From: Blasia pusilla
Taxonomy: Eukaryota; Marchantiophyta; Marchantiopsida; Blasiales
Direction: 5' to 3'
Length of the DNA stretch: 64,000 bases
NCBI GenBank assembly: GCA_050084515.1
Contig: CM114271.1
Coordinates: 16,492,001-16,556,000, forward strand
In this document: one piece after another, positions 46,191-56,456 of the stretch
How the letters are laid out: each line of letters starts with the position of its first letter
Position numbering within the stretch: the stretch's first letter is position 1
Made by a program: the position numbers and the translations under genes
Notes under the pieces: model-generated
Told to the model about the DNA's origin: nothing
What the model saw: the letters and a program-made list of their open reading frames with translations, nothing else
The model's database searches: none

Positions 46191-46244
46191 ATTCCATGAT
46201 TTCTCTAATTTTAAAAATTTTATGGATTTTATGGATTTTAAAAA

Positions 46245-46325
46245 TTAGAGATCCGATTCTGAAATTTTATGAATTTTATGAAACCCTAAAAATGCCTCCA
46301 TAAAATTTCAGAATCGGATCTCTAA
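46245..46325. repeat. Second long hairpin with 26-bp perfect arms
   Basis: 46245-46270 (TTAGAGATCCGATTCTGAAA and on) is the exact reverse complement of 46300-46325, with a 29-nt loop. Its core TTAGAGATCCGATT is shared with the hairpin at 46103-46190. Confidence 0.92.
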
Positions 46326-46879
46326 AATAACATCAAACCATGAGCATGAAGAAAAGTTGGTGCAAAAAAATTAATTCCTTTATTACAAATCATTTGCAAA
46401 TTGGCTATTTTCATTTCATTTCCTGAACAAGAAATTCTAGTCTATGATCGCTTCAGCCTCGTCATCTATAAAAATATTCCTAACTCTTGCCGGTTCCTCT
46501 AAAAGGCACTTCTCTTGGCTATTAAGTGGCTCCTCTACACGATTGTAGATGGGAAAAGACAAAGAAGGAGAATCTTAGAGCCTTTTCCTCCTTGGAACCC
46601 CATATTGGTCCCATGTGACCCGAGAAAAGTCCCAACGCCTCCCCCAAAAGGTGATTTTGAAGGCTCTACAAAGGGACACCCATCCATAATTGATATATGC
46701 TTCTGTGCTTCAACTAGTACATTCCAACCCCAAAACGCTTGAAATCCAAGGCACCTACACTCACTCGTCATCATCCGAGAGCTCCTCTAGAATCATCGGT
46801 GGCCTTGCTATCCTGATTTTTGGGATCACTGGTAGTGACGATGGCGTCACAACCAATGGCTATGCTGTAGGTTCATTAA
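46326..46879. other. No recognisable gene
   Basis: Short ORFs on both strands (plus 46515-46742, minus 46535-46774) have no recognised family. Position suggests this may be decayed upstream sequence of the gypsy relic that follows. Confidence 0.4.
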
Positions 46880-47490
46880 CCCGTGGAGGCGACTCTTGGA
46901 TGACTTTTTCATTTTGCAAAAGCTAGAGCTTACCTTGGCTCGTTGCCGAGAGGTGCAGTTGTCTTTGCACCCGGAGAAGCCTTACATTGCAATGAAGCAG
47001 GATATCCTATTGGGCCATCGGTTGTCTTCGCGCGGTATTGAAGTGGATAAGGCTAAAGTGGAGATAATTTTGGAGTTGGAAGCTCATACAAATCTTCGTG
47101 AGCTAAGAGGTTTCTTAGGGCATGTGGGGTACTATTGACGATTTCTTAAAGATTACACACAAGGCGAAGCCTTTAACTACCCTACTAAAGAAGACCGAGG
47201 AGTGGGAGTGGTTGCCAGCATGTTAGACGACATTCGAGGAGTTGAAGTAGGCGCAGATGACAGCTCTTGTGCACCGTCCTCCAGAGTGGACGAAAACATT
47301 CTAGGTGTATGTAGACACCTCTTTGTTTGCTATTGGTATAGTACTAAGTCAGTTAGATGAGAAGAAAAGGGATTACCCTATCTATTATGCAAGTCGGAAA
47401 CTCTTGGTGGCAGAGCAGAAGTACACTACTACGGAGAGGGAGGCCTTAGGAATGGTCTTTTCTTGCAAGGATGGTGCCTACTGCACGTGA
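46880..47490 (+). pseudogene. Ty3/gypsy RT end and RNase H relic
   Basis: The frame at 46896-47138 reads LDDFFILQKLELTLARC, then VQLSLHPEKPYIA, ILLGHRLSSRGIEVD and LRELRGFLGHVGYY. These are the end of the RT palm and the thumb of a Ty3/gypsy element. After a stop and a frameshift, RNase H follows at 47305-47490 (VDTSLFAIGIVLSQLDEK, YASRKLLVAEQKYTTTEREA). Upstream and downstream domains are missing. It differs from the PHD-gypsy family and from the chromodomain element. Confidence 0.85.
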
Positions 47491-48609
47491 GAAACAACGT
47501 ATGCCTCCATGGCTCATGTCTTCCATCTCCTGCCAAGTGACACTACCTCCGTCTCCGATCTTGTCATCAGACCAACTCTCTAGAGATGACGATCCACCTA
47601 CGGATGGAAGTCAAGGTGGCTCCTTGATCGTAACCCCTCAATATCTCACTCCACTCTGTGTCACACCACCACTACTGCTCAAACTACCTCGTTCTTCCAA
47701 CCCCTGGAAGAATGCTGTTGTGACAACCTTGTCTCACCTGCTAAAACACTCAGACTCACCAGAGTCTCCCGCGCTCCTCACTAGGTCACCTATGCTAATG
47801 GTAACCCCGTGATGACACACTCGGCCTTACGCACACTCAACACTCTGGCTCACCCTGAGCCTACCGACTATCTCACCTAATCACCAACATACGCTTGGAT
47901 CATATGTCAATTGCCGAGTAGGGGTCCAAAACCGCCATACAAACATGATAAACATGAAAGAAATATCCACTCGTCACCATAACTGAACCCATCTTGCACC
48001 TGCTACTACGTGATCCAGCACCCTCACTAACACAAGACAAGTGCGGGAAAAGGGACTCGAATGGGTAACATAAATACTCCCGCCATCAACCTAGTGCACG
48101 ATCAACCCTGACTTCTCCATGTGGTATGTCAACCTCAGCAGCACAACCTCTCATCGCACAACAAATCGATCTTCCCATCAACAGACGCAGACTACACGTC
48201 AGCCTCAGCATACGACCACTCCATCGTCAACTCTTCGGCGTTGGGGATCCATCTCATCCCCAACCACGTAACTCATCTACTATGGTTAGCTTCCTTCAAC
48301 CATGTACATCGTCCCAACCTGGTAGCCTGGTCACCATGCCAGCCTTACCATGTCGTCTGGACCTACCGCGTAACCAGCTTTATTCCGTCCGGATAAACGG
48401 AACCGCATACCTTGAGCCTACCTCGACCGACTCCATCCCCAAACTCAGACACGCCGCCCTATGCGGCAACGCCCCTCCCCCTTCTTTCGATCCCGCTTCC
48501 CCATGCGTGGCCTTTCCCCCACTCCCAACTTAGCTGAATCTCCAACGCATCCCCCCAAGGCACGTCCTTCCTTCCTCCTTCACGTCTGAGGCCCCTCCGT
48601 CTAACCCAA
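47491..48609. other. Pro/Ser-rich ORFs, no recognisable gene
   Basis: C-rich sequence gives overlapping plus-strand ORFs (47471-47812, 48121-48396, 48126-48533) rich in Ser, Pro, Leu and Thr. None has a recognised domain. They look like compositional ORFs. Confidence 0.45.
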
Positions 48610-51600
48610 TGTTTTCACAGATCCGGGGTCGCGAGAAGTGCCATCCGGTAGTTTTTGCGATTTTCCGTTTGGGTCAGCAAAGTTCCGGCAGGGTTTCCGG
48701 TGAGTGACAGGGCCAATCCGGCAAGTGACGGTGCTACTAGAGGAATGACGGAAAGTATCCCCATTCCGGCAGAGAGTCATCGGGATATAGCCGCTGTCCG
48801 TCTGAAATCAGCAGAAACCGACGGCTCCCTACAATGAGCCTCCCGGAATACTGCCGATTTGAATTTTGATGGCCGGCTATTTTAAGGCTTACCTGGCAAG
48901 GGGGGATTGGAGGAGACAGCTGATGGTTGGATGAGAATTCCAAAGGCATAGCAGATCATCACCTTCAAATTTGGGGGAAGGATTTCAAACCCTAGCCCTT
49001 CGCTCTTTCTCCTAAGGTTGTAGCCGTTCAACTCAAATCCAACGGCTTCAACAGAAGATTTCCAAGGGGCAGCCCAAGACGGGAAGGCAGAGGCGACACG
49101 GCTGGGGCCGCTGGGTGACAAGCATATGGGGCCATGGGGTAGTACCCTCAGACCAAGCCCTCCCGAGCTCATTCCTCACTATTTTCTCTTCGACTCCTCT
49201 GCTCTCTCCCCGACTCCGAGGCTCCAACTCCCCGCACTCTCCATAGCTTTGATTATGTTCGTGATTCTGCTTGATCTGCTGCTCTCTCCTCGCTCCGCTC
49301 GCTGCTCTCTCCCCGACTCCACTGAGTCCCCTGCTCCTCTCTCCCACTCCCCGCACGGCCCGCAACTTTACCTCTCCCCGAAGGATCCAAAAGTTTTGAC
49401 TCCATTGCTGCTCGATGACGCTGATACTCGCTCAATTGCGCAACACAGATACTTACTCGAGTCAGGACTCCTCACTCCCTGACTCTGCTCAGTTCGCTGC
49501 TCCCCAAACTCCAAGTACCCGTGTCTCCGCAACTCTGATTCTCCCAGAAGGACCCGACTTCGTTGCTGCTCGACGATGCATAGATTTTTGCTACGCTCTG
49601 AAGTCTAGACTCCTCCCTCTTCGTAGCTGATCATCATTTTCTCATTGCTGACTTCGAAGCAGTCCACAACAAACCTGCATTGAAGCAGGTCGTCTTCTCT
49701 TAGACTCTGCGAGTTTGTATGTGTGCAGCATATTTGTGCGCTTCCCAGCTTGTTTTCTCTCCGCTCCGTACACTATCTTCAGTTCGTTGCTCTTCTATGT
49801 TGGCTCCCCAACATACTCTGCACATTGGCTCCCAAATCGGCAACTCATGTTTGTAGTTACGAAGTTTTGGCTTTCGGGAGCTCCACGGCTAGCTGCAACT
49901 GCTCTTCATTACAAAGCCGTAGCTTCGTTGAGCTCGAGACTAGGCTGTTCTCCAGGTTGGGCTCCGTGACTCCGTAGGCTGTTCTCCTGGACTCGGCAGC
50001 GGTGCCTTCTCTCTTAGCTGCCCGGCTTCATGACAGTCCGGCTCTAAGGAAGTTCTAAAGTGCCAGCATCTTTGCCATGTTTGCGCAGCTTTGTGACTCC
50101 GCTCAATCGTTCTCAATTTTCGTTCTTAGTTTTTGTTACTATGCATATTTGGCTGAGTTTGTGACTCCCTGAGAACCGCTCATCGAGAACCGCTCAGGCG
50201 CCACCTAGTGCCCACTATTTGGAAATCTTCTTGGGGAATGAGTTTGAATCTTTCGGAGATCTACGCATGTTGCATTTCTTCCATAGCTACCTCTCTATAC
50301 TAGCTTTGCACAAGCCTTTGTTGTGAATTTGCTTCTATAAACATTGTCTGATTCAGGGTTCATTTAGACAGATTGATTCACATGCGTGTCTAGTTCACCG
50401 GTTATTATGGCCAAGAGACAAAAGACGTTGAGTTCATTCTTAGATAAGGGACCTCGAAACGATGTGCCAGATATTATTGCATTATTGCTCATCCGATGAT
50501 AAAGATGAACAACCTACGTCAGGTAGTAGTCGATCCTTCCCTGAAAATGTTCGCATTGCGTGGAAGGATGTGTGGTACTCAATGTATGATTGGATTGATT
50601 ATGATTCAGGTCTTGGTAGGATTTTCTGTAAAGTCTATAGGAAGGGGAAGGGGAAGGGGAAGAGTGCTTTTGCTAAAGATGGGGCAATTGATTGCAAAGT
50701 CTCTGCGTTCACTGACCACGCCAAGTCCAATGAGCATATCAAGCTCTTATGGGCTGCTAATGGAGGTAAGAAGTTGATGGCTAAGGCCATTGCGACCACA
50801 AACCACAAACCGGACCTATGAAGTAGCCCTCCTAACATTGTTCAAGTGTGCATACTTCCTTGCGAAGGAGGCTATGACATTTCTGAGATCTCCCAATCTG
50901 TGTAAGTTATTGCTTTCTGTAAACGCACCTAGTACAAGATGAAAGGAGTTGCAGCGAAATGTCTTATTTCATCAGCCAAGTCTTGCTAAGAAGAACTCTT
51001 TCAAGAGTTCAGGCTTCTCCCTTTTTTGGTATTAGGATTGATGAGTCCACAGACATATGTGTTTCTGGTCATTTAGTTGTGTTTGCCACTTTCATTGAAG
51101 ACGGACAGGTAGAGTGTTGTTTTCTCGGATTACTTCAATGTGAGTCAAAGTCTTCAAACGCTATTACTGAAATGTTGCTGCAACTCATCAAGGATGGAGG
51201 GTTGGAATTCTCCAAAATGGTTGTCTTTGGCTCTGATGGTGCCTCGACAATGGTAGGTATCCAGACAGGGGTAGCTTCACAAATGAAGCAAAAGGTGAAC
51301 CCCTATATTCTATCTGTTCATTGTGTCGCTCATAAGACAAATTTTGCTGCTTTGTCTGCTGCAAAAGTTGTTGATTGCAAGGCAATCTCTAGTGAAGTGG
51401 ATCCCATTCTCAATTTTGTTGTTGGTTACTTCAGGAGGTCCTCCAAAAGGAGAACACTTCTGTCCACTTTGCAGGAAAAGTTCAATAATTCCAAGCGAGT
51501 GATGAAGAGATACCATAAAATTCGTTGGTTATCTCAATGGCAAGCCGTTTCCACATTGTGTGATTCTCTAGAATCAGTGTTGATTTATTTTAGGGACATT

Positions 51601-52560
51601 TATCCTTCGGAGGATGGTGGGAATGCTGCTCATTTATTTAACAAGTTAAGATCATTCCAAATGATCTATCAGTTATATTTTTTAGCTGATATCCTTTCCA
51701 TGCTTGCAAATTTGAGCAAGATTTTCCAGTACAAGTTTGTGGATGTTAGCACTATAGGAAGCATTGTTAATTCCGAGATAGCTTCCATCACTATAAATTT
51801 TGTGATGGAAACACATGACTTGAATGCATCGACCTTCTGTGAAGACACAGGTTATCAAATTTTACCTGATTTTGGGCCTCCGAGTGGCTATCTTCGAGGT
51901 TTACAATCTGAGATAAGGGATAAAATGTTCCATAGTATAGAGATGTCTCGAGATCGCACAGATAGGGATCTGGAGGCTGCATTATTCTTTCAGAAAAGGT
52001 TTGCTGAAAGTGTATGTTCAGTTTTGCAAGATCAATTTCGAGATAACCATCTTATTGGTGCAATGAAAATTCTAAACCCCTTACACATGCCTTCTAGACA
52101 GGGGGGATTGAATAGCTGGGGCTGTCAAGATTTAGATGATTTGTGTGGTTTCTTTGGAGCTCAATTACCTCTTAGAGGTCAGTTGCAACCTGTTTTGATT
52201 AACTCTCCTATTGTGAAACAATAGTTTCAGTCTTTCAAACCGATGGCTACTACAGAGTGGAAGGATCGCAACTTTAGGGACTTATGGGCTATGGTAAGTT
52301 GGAGTCCCTCTTTGCAATGTAAGTTTTCAAACTTGTTGATTTTAGCAAATATTGCTAGAGTCCAATGTGTGAGTACTGCTATTTGCGAGTGAGCTTTCTC
52401 CATTCAAAATATGATCAAGAGCAAATCTCGCAATAGGTTGTCTACAAAATACTTAGATGTTGTTTTGAGGATTGCCTTAGAAGGCCCTTCCTCTGATTAA
52501 GAGGACTTGTTGGGTGAGTCTGTTGTGTTATGGAAAAATTCTGCTCATTTTAGATATATC
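48610..52560 (+). mobile_element. hAT DNA transposon, broken
   Basis: This is a long 5' non-coding part (48610-50408) followed by a broken transposase (50409-52560). The 5' part starts near CCAATGTTTTCACAGATCCG, matches the fragment beginning near 55410, and is CCGGnA-rich. It turns into a C/T-rich stretch with many CTC and CTCCGC words. Two further fragments (55410-56165 and 58880-59703) share this 5' region in the same orientation. Terminal inverted repeats and an 8-bp target duplication could not be fixed. Confidence 0.7.
50409..52560 (+). pseudogene. hAT transposase with N-terminal zinc finger, broken
   Basis: An ATG at 50409 starts MAKRQKTLSSFLDKGP, typical of the zinc-finger hAT group related to ZNF862 and KIAA1586 proteins. 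The frame shifts near 50480 into a TTF-like finger (50580-50780, with SNEH). A cysteine there is replaced (FCKVY; the copy at 59.5 kb has FCKVC). The catalytic frame 50959-52224 is open, with the first Asp in GIRIDESTDI, the second in FGSDGASTM and then HCVAHKTNFA. After a stop at 52222-52224 the C-terminal dimerisation part continues (VQCVSTAICE, TGA at 52390-52392, then AFSIQNMIKSKSRNRL). Several stops make it inactive. Confidence 0.88.
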
Positions 52561-53042
52561 TTTGCTAGTCCATAAAAATATCTGACTTCATAGGTAGAAG
52601 TAGAGGTAGAAGGAGACAACACTCGAGTTTTTGTAAAGTAGGATGTTTTTATTTAGATTTGTTGGTTTTGTAGGGCCCTTTTAGAATACTTGGAGCTTTG
52701 GGGCTCCAAGTATTGTAGAGGGGGAGGATACTTGGCTCCCAACTGGTGGGAGGAACCAGGTTCAACTCCTGCCAAGGATATCTTACTAAATGATATGTGA
52801 TTTACTACCAAGTGACACGAGGTCTTTGAAGTTGAATTTTTTTAGAGTGTTGGAAGTCACGTTGCTTAGAATGTTGGAGTGATGATAGTGAATGAATGGG
52901 AAAGATAGTGAATGAATGGGAAATCATTGTTTTCTCTTAGAAATCTTCAAAATCCAATGACGTTGAAAAAATGTCCTCACGAGACGGGTTTGTAATACAA
53001 CAGAGGCAAATCAAATGCCATTACATCATAACTCCATAGTTA
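52561..53042. other. hAT 3' flank, no gene
   Basis: Non-coding. A CTTGGAGC/GCTCCAAG hairpin lies at about 52688-52710, followed by a stretch with tRNA-like box A and box B words (52730-52775) that are too close together to be a tRNA. Confidence 0.5.
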
Positions 53043-53072
53043 CTAGTGAGAATGCCCGTGCGATGCACCGGC
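53043..53072 (-). other. Helitron 3' terminus (hairpin plus CTAG)
   Basis: On the minus strand, 8-bp arms (53072-53065 with 53061-53054, one mismatch) close a 3-nt loop. They are followed, after a 7-nt spacer, by CTAG ending at 53043 next to a T. This is the standard Helitron 3' signature. The element would extend to higher coordinates. Confidence 0.65.
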
Positions 53073-53189
53073 GTCCAAATTTAATTTGTTCATAAGTTCA
53101 AAGTCAGAATTAAGTTGCAAAGGAGTGAAGTCTTCCTTGCTCGAGCTCCTCTAAGTTTCTGGGTGACAAGGAGCTCCGCTCTTTTCTCA

Positions 53190-54811
53190 CAGGCGGGGGA
53201 TTTACCATCCTGGACGATTTGTCCCATCTACGCCGCTTGTCCAGGTGCAAAGCGAGGCTGGAAAGAAGATCATTGCCGTGAGTTGTGATGCCGTGGTGGT
53301 TGGGTCGGGATCAAGCGGAGGAGTGGTTTCCGGGGTCCTCGCAGAAGTCGGCTAGAAAGTTTTGATCGTCAAGAAAGGGCAGTATTTTGCCAGGGATGAC
53401 CTCACTCTGCTAGAAGGGCCATCACTTGCCGGGATGTATCAAGGAGGAGGTGTTCTAGCGACGAAGAGTGGGAACGTTGCGATTCTCGCTGGATCGACTA
53501 TTGGAGGCGAGTTAGCTGTGAATTGGTCGGCATCCTTCCGAACTCCCGATCACGTCTGCCGAGAATGGGCCGAGGATTTAGGGCTCTCGATGTTCGCTGG
53601 TAGTCGATATAGTGAAGCTATGGATGCCGTCTGCTCTAAGCTCGGTGTGCACACTGTCTGTGAGCAGGAAAGTTTCCAAAAATGTGGTTCTAAGAAAAGG
53701 CTGCAAGAAAATGGGATACGGCATGGAAGATATTCCGAGAAATGTGACGGGTCAGCATTCCTGCGGATTTTGCGGCTTAGGATGCCAAAACGGAGCGAAG
53801 AAAGCCACTCCTGAGACTTGGTTGGTGGACGTTGTGAATTCCGGATCTCGGATTTTGGCTAAGTGTGAAGTTTGTGGGGTCCTACAACGCAGAAATTCCA
53901 AGTGTGGCTCAGAGAAGGAACGCAAGGCCGTTGGTGTAGTGGCTTCCATAGGCAAGAACACACTATTATACATCCAGGCCCGTGCTACTGTGATCTCAGC
54001 CGGATCGCTCTGCACCCCACCACTAGTGTTGCAAAGTGGTCTACGAAATCCGAACATCGGGAGGAACCTACACTTGCACCCGGTGCTCATGGTGTGGGGT
54101 TTCTTACCCGAGGGCCAAGGAGCCAGGGGAGTTTATTATAACGGGCCGATCATGAGCGCAATGTCAAACAGTTCGCCCAATTGGCAAGCACATTCGGCTT
54201 CTTCTGCGTACGGCAGTCTCATCAAAGTTCCTATTCTGCACCCTGGCAGCTTCGCCGCAGTGTGTCCATGGATCTCGGGTGCCGATCACAAGGAGCGCAT
54301 GAGGAAATACTCCCGTACAGCGCACTTCCTCATCCTACACAGAGATCGGGGGCATGGAGGAGTCGTGAAAATCAAAGGTAAATCTTTGGAGATCACGTAC
54401 AACGTCGACCCTCTAGATGTGGAGTCCATGAAGGACTCCACTGATGGGGCCTTGAGAGTTCTGGTGGCGGCGGGAGCTGTGGAAATTGGCACACAACACC
54501 TAACTGGCGAGACATTCCAGAGTTTGGACTGCAAACCCGAGGAATTGGAGGATTATCTAAAGAGAGTTCCATCACAAGGTGTAAGGAAACTGGCAGTTCG
54601 TATGGCCTCGGCCCACCAAATGGGATCTTGCCGCATGGGCGCTTTAGGGTTTAGGTGGTGGATGACGGCGGAGAGACGTGGAAAGTGGAGAGATTGTTTC
54701 TGGCTGATGCCAATTTTCCCCACGGCCTCAAGCGTAAATCCCATGATCACGGTGCAATCCACAGCCTTCTGCATCGCTCAATCTGTGATGATCAAACTGG
54801 AAAAAGAATAG
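53190..54811 (+). pseudogene. FAO: Long-chain alcohol oxidase (FAO-type GMC oxidoreductase), broken
   Basis: No introns are seen. The frame from about 53280 holds the FAD-binding motif DAVVVGSGSSGGVVSGVLAE. A TAG follows (53353-53355), then VLIVKKGQYF and TIGGELAVNWSASFRTPDHV. A frameshift near 53680 moves to the frame 53612-54811. That frame reads GYGMEDIPRNVTGQHSCGFC, then RATVISAGSLCTPPLVLQSG and GRNLHLHPV, and ends at HQMGSCRMG. The last part is out of register except SVNPMITVQSTAFCIAQS. The family oxidises long-chain fatty alcohols at membranes. The N-terminal third is missing. The lesions make a functional protein unlikely. The gene lies antisense inside a possible Helitron. Confidence 0.88.
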
Positions 54812-55409
54812 GATAAAGGAGGAAGGATTGTTTCATTTCTTCCCCGATGCGATTCATAGTTGTCACATTCCCCATAAGGCGGAAGACAGGAACAAAAGAC
54901 CCCTTCCATTCATCTGAGCTCTCGTCTGGCGAGCCGTGAACTCCTCTTTTAAACTCCCGTCATCATGCTCGGAAGGAATTATCGAGATTATGTCGCGATG
55001 AGAATCGCGATGCACGGGCACTCCCACGCAACCCTGATGCGCAGGCCCGATGAATTAAATTGGCCGTGCAAACCTCGAACATTTAGACGGCATAATATAA
55101 TAGAGCAGGCGTGAGAGGACGATGACGGGGTGGTGAAAGGCGGAAAAGGTGAGGAAAAAATCATTCTTACAAACAATCGCCTCAATGAGCCTGTTACGAA
55201 AATTCCACAATCATAGTGATATGCCCCTGACGTAAAATCCAAAAAAATCGGAGCAAAACTTTGGTGAATAGTTTTACCACATTCAATCTGGCGCTCCTTC
55301 AATCTCCAACGCTGCTTCTCCTTCACTTCCTCCGATAACTCTCTCCACATTTGATTTAAGGCCGTCCTAAAGCAAGGAAAGAAACACGTGTGATACTACA
55401 CCTGGTCCA
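54812..55409. other. No recognisable gene
   Basis: Possibly the 3' UTR or flank of the oxidase relic. A minus ORF (55350-54988) has no recognised family. Confidence 0.45.
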
Positions 55410-56165
55410 ATGTTCGGAGAGATCCGGGGTTACGAGTAACCCCGGCCGGCAAATTTCAGGAAAATCCGACGCCGGAAGAAGTCGACCGGCACCAGTTCCG
55501 GGCGGTAATGAATAGCTGCCGGAAGTTGACAGGGCAGTCCTGCAGGCGCCGGAATGTGACTGCCTGAATGTCGGAACATGCCGGAATGTGGCGACGTCCG
55601 GGCAGGAAAGCCGGTTTTCGGCTGGATAACATTTACCGGCGGACGGTTTATTGCCGTTTGGGGTTCCGGCTGCCGGAAATGCGGGAGTGGCTTAGATTTG
55701 CTTAGGGGGAGGCGGCTCGATCCAGACCGTCCCCTCAAATGTGTGCCCTAACACCCACTTAGGGCACACTAATTTGAGCCGTCCGATCTAAATCGAACGG
55801 CTTCAGTTAGGGTCGCCCATCTGCCAAGGGGCTCGCAGGGGGGTGGAGACTCGACTACGGGCCCTGAACCCCCTCATTCTGCTCTGCCTCACTCCGCAGC
55901 CTGCGCTCCGCAGCCTCCGCAGCTCCGCTTTGCTCCTTTTCGCTTTTCGGCTTTGCTCCTCTCCGCAGCTCGGCAGCCTCGGCTTTTCTGCGCTCGGATC
56001 CGCAGCCTCCGCAACTCGGCGAGTCGGCTTTGCTCCTTTTCGGTTTTCGGCTTTGCTCCTCTCCGCAGCTTGGCGAGTCCGCTTTGCTCCTTTTCGGTCA
56101 AAATATACATTCCTCACAAAATATACTCATTCCACGTTATGCCTTCCTACAAGATGAAGTTGTGA
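55410..56165 (+). mobile_element. hAT 5'-region fragment
   Basis: It starts CCAATGTTCGGAGAGATCCG, like 48610, and is rich in CCGG words. It contains an 11-bp perfect hairpin (GTGTGCCCTAA at 55741-55751 with 55759-55769). CCGTCCGATCTAAATCGAAC follows, then a C/T-rich repeated part (GGCTTTGCTCCTCTCCGCAG units, 55880-56100). No transposase is present. Confidence 0.6.
55741..55769. repeat. 11-bp perfect hairpin in hAT 5' fragment
   Basis: GTGTGCCCTAA and TTAGGGCACAC flank a 7-nt loop. A decayed equivalent lies in the fragment at about 59115-59140. Confidence 0.85.
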
Positions 56166-56456
56166 GCCAATTAGTCATTCACGAGGTGATTTAAACACAA
56201 AACCAGCTCGTAAAAGTAGCCTTTTACGATCAGACCCCGTCCTTACCGCACACTGGTTACATCTTACGAAAGAAAAATGAAAGAATGTAAATCGGAACAG
56301 ATAGCCTAGGCTGCCACTCGGAGGGGGCCAATGGTGGGTGAGTACTCATCAAAATTTCCGGTCTACATACAGTTTTGGAACGAGTCTCTAAAAACCCGCT
56401 CCCATTAATCCAAGTTACATTGATTTCACTCAAAAACTCGCGAATATCAATAAAGC

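Noticed and set aside
48126-48533. Pro/Ser-rich plus-strand ORFs as a gag or secreted protein gene
   Set aside because: Two frames are open over the same bases and no zinc knuckle, signal peptide or known domain is visible.
52730-52780. tRNA gene or tRNA-derived SINE
   Set aside because: Box A- and box B-like words (TGGCTCCCAACTGG, GGTTCAACTCC) are present, but only about 15 bp apart. No acceptor stem can be built.
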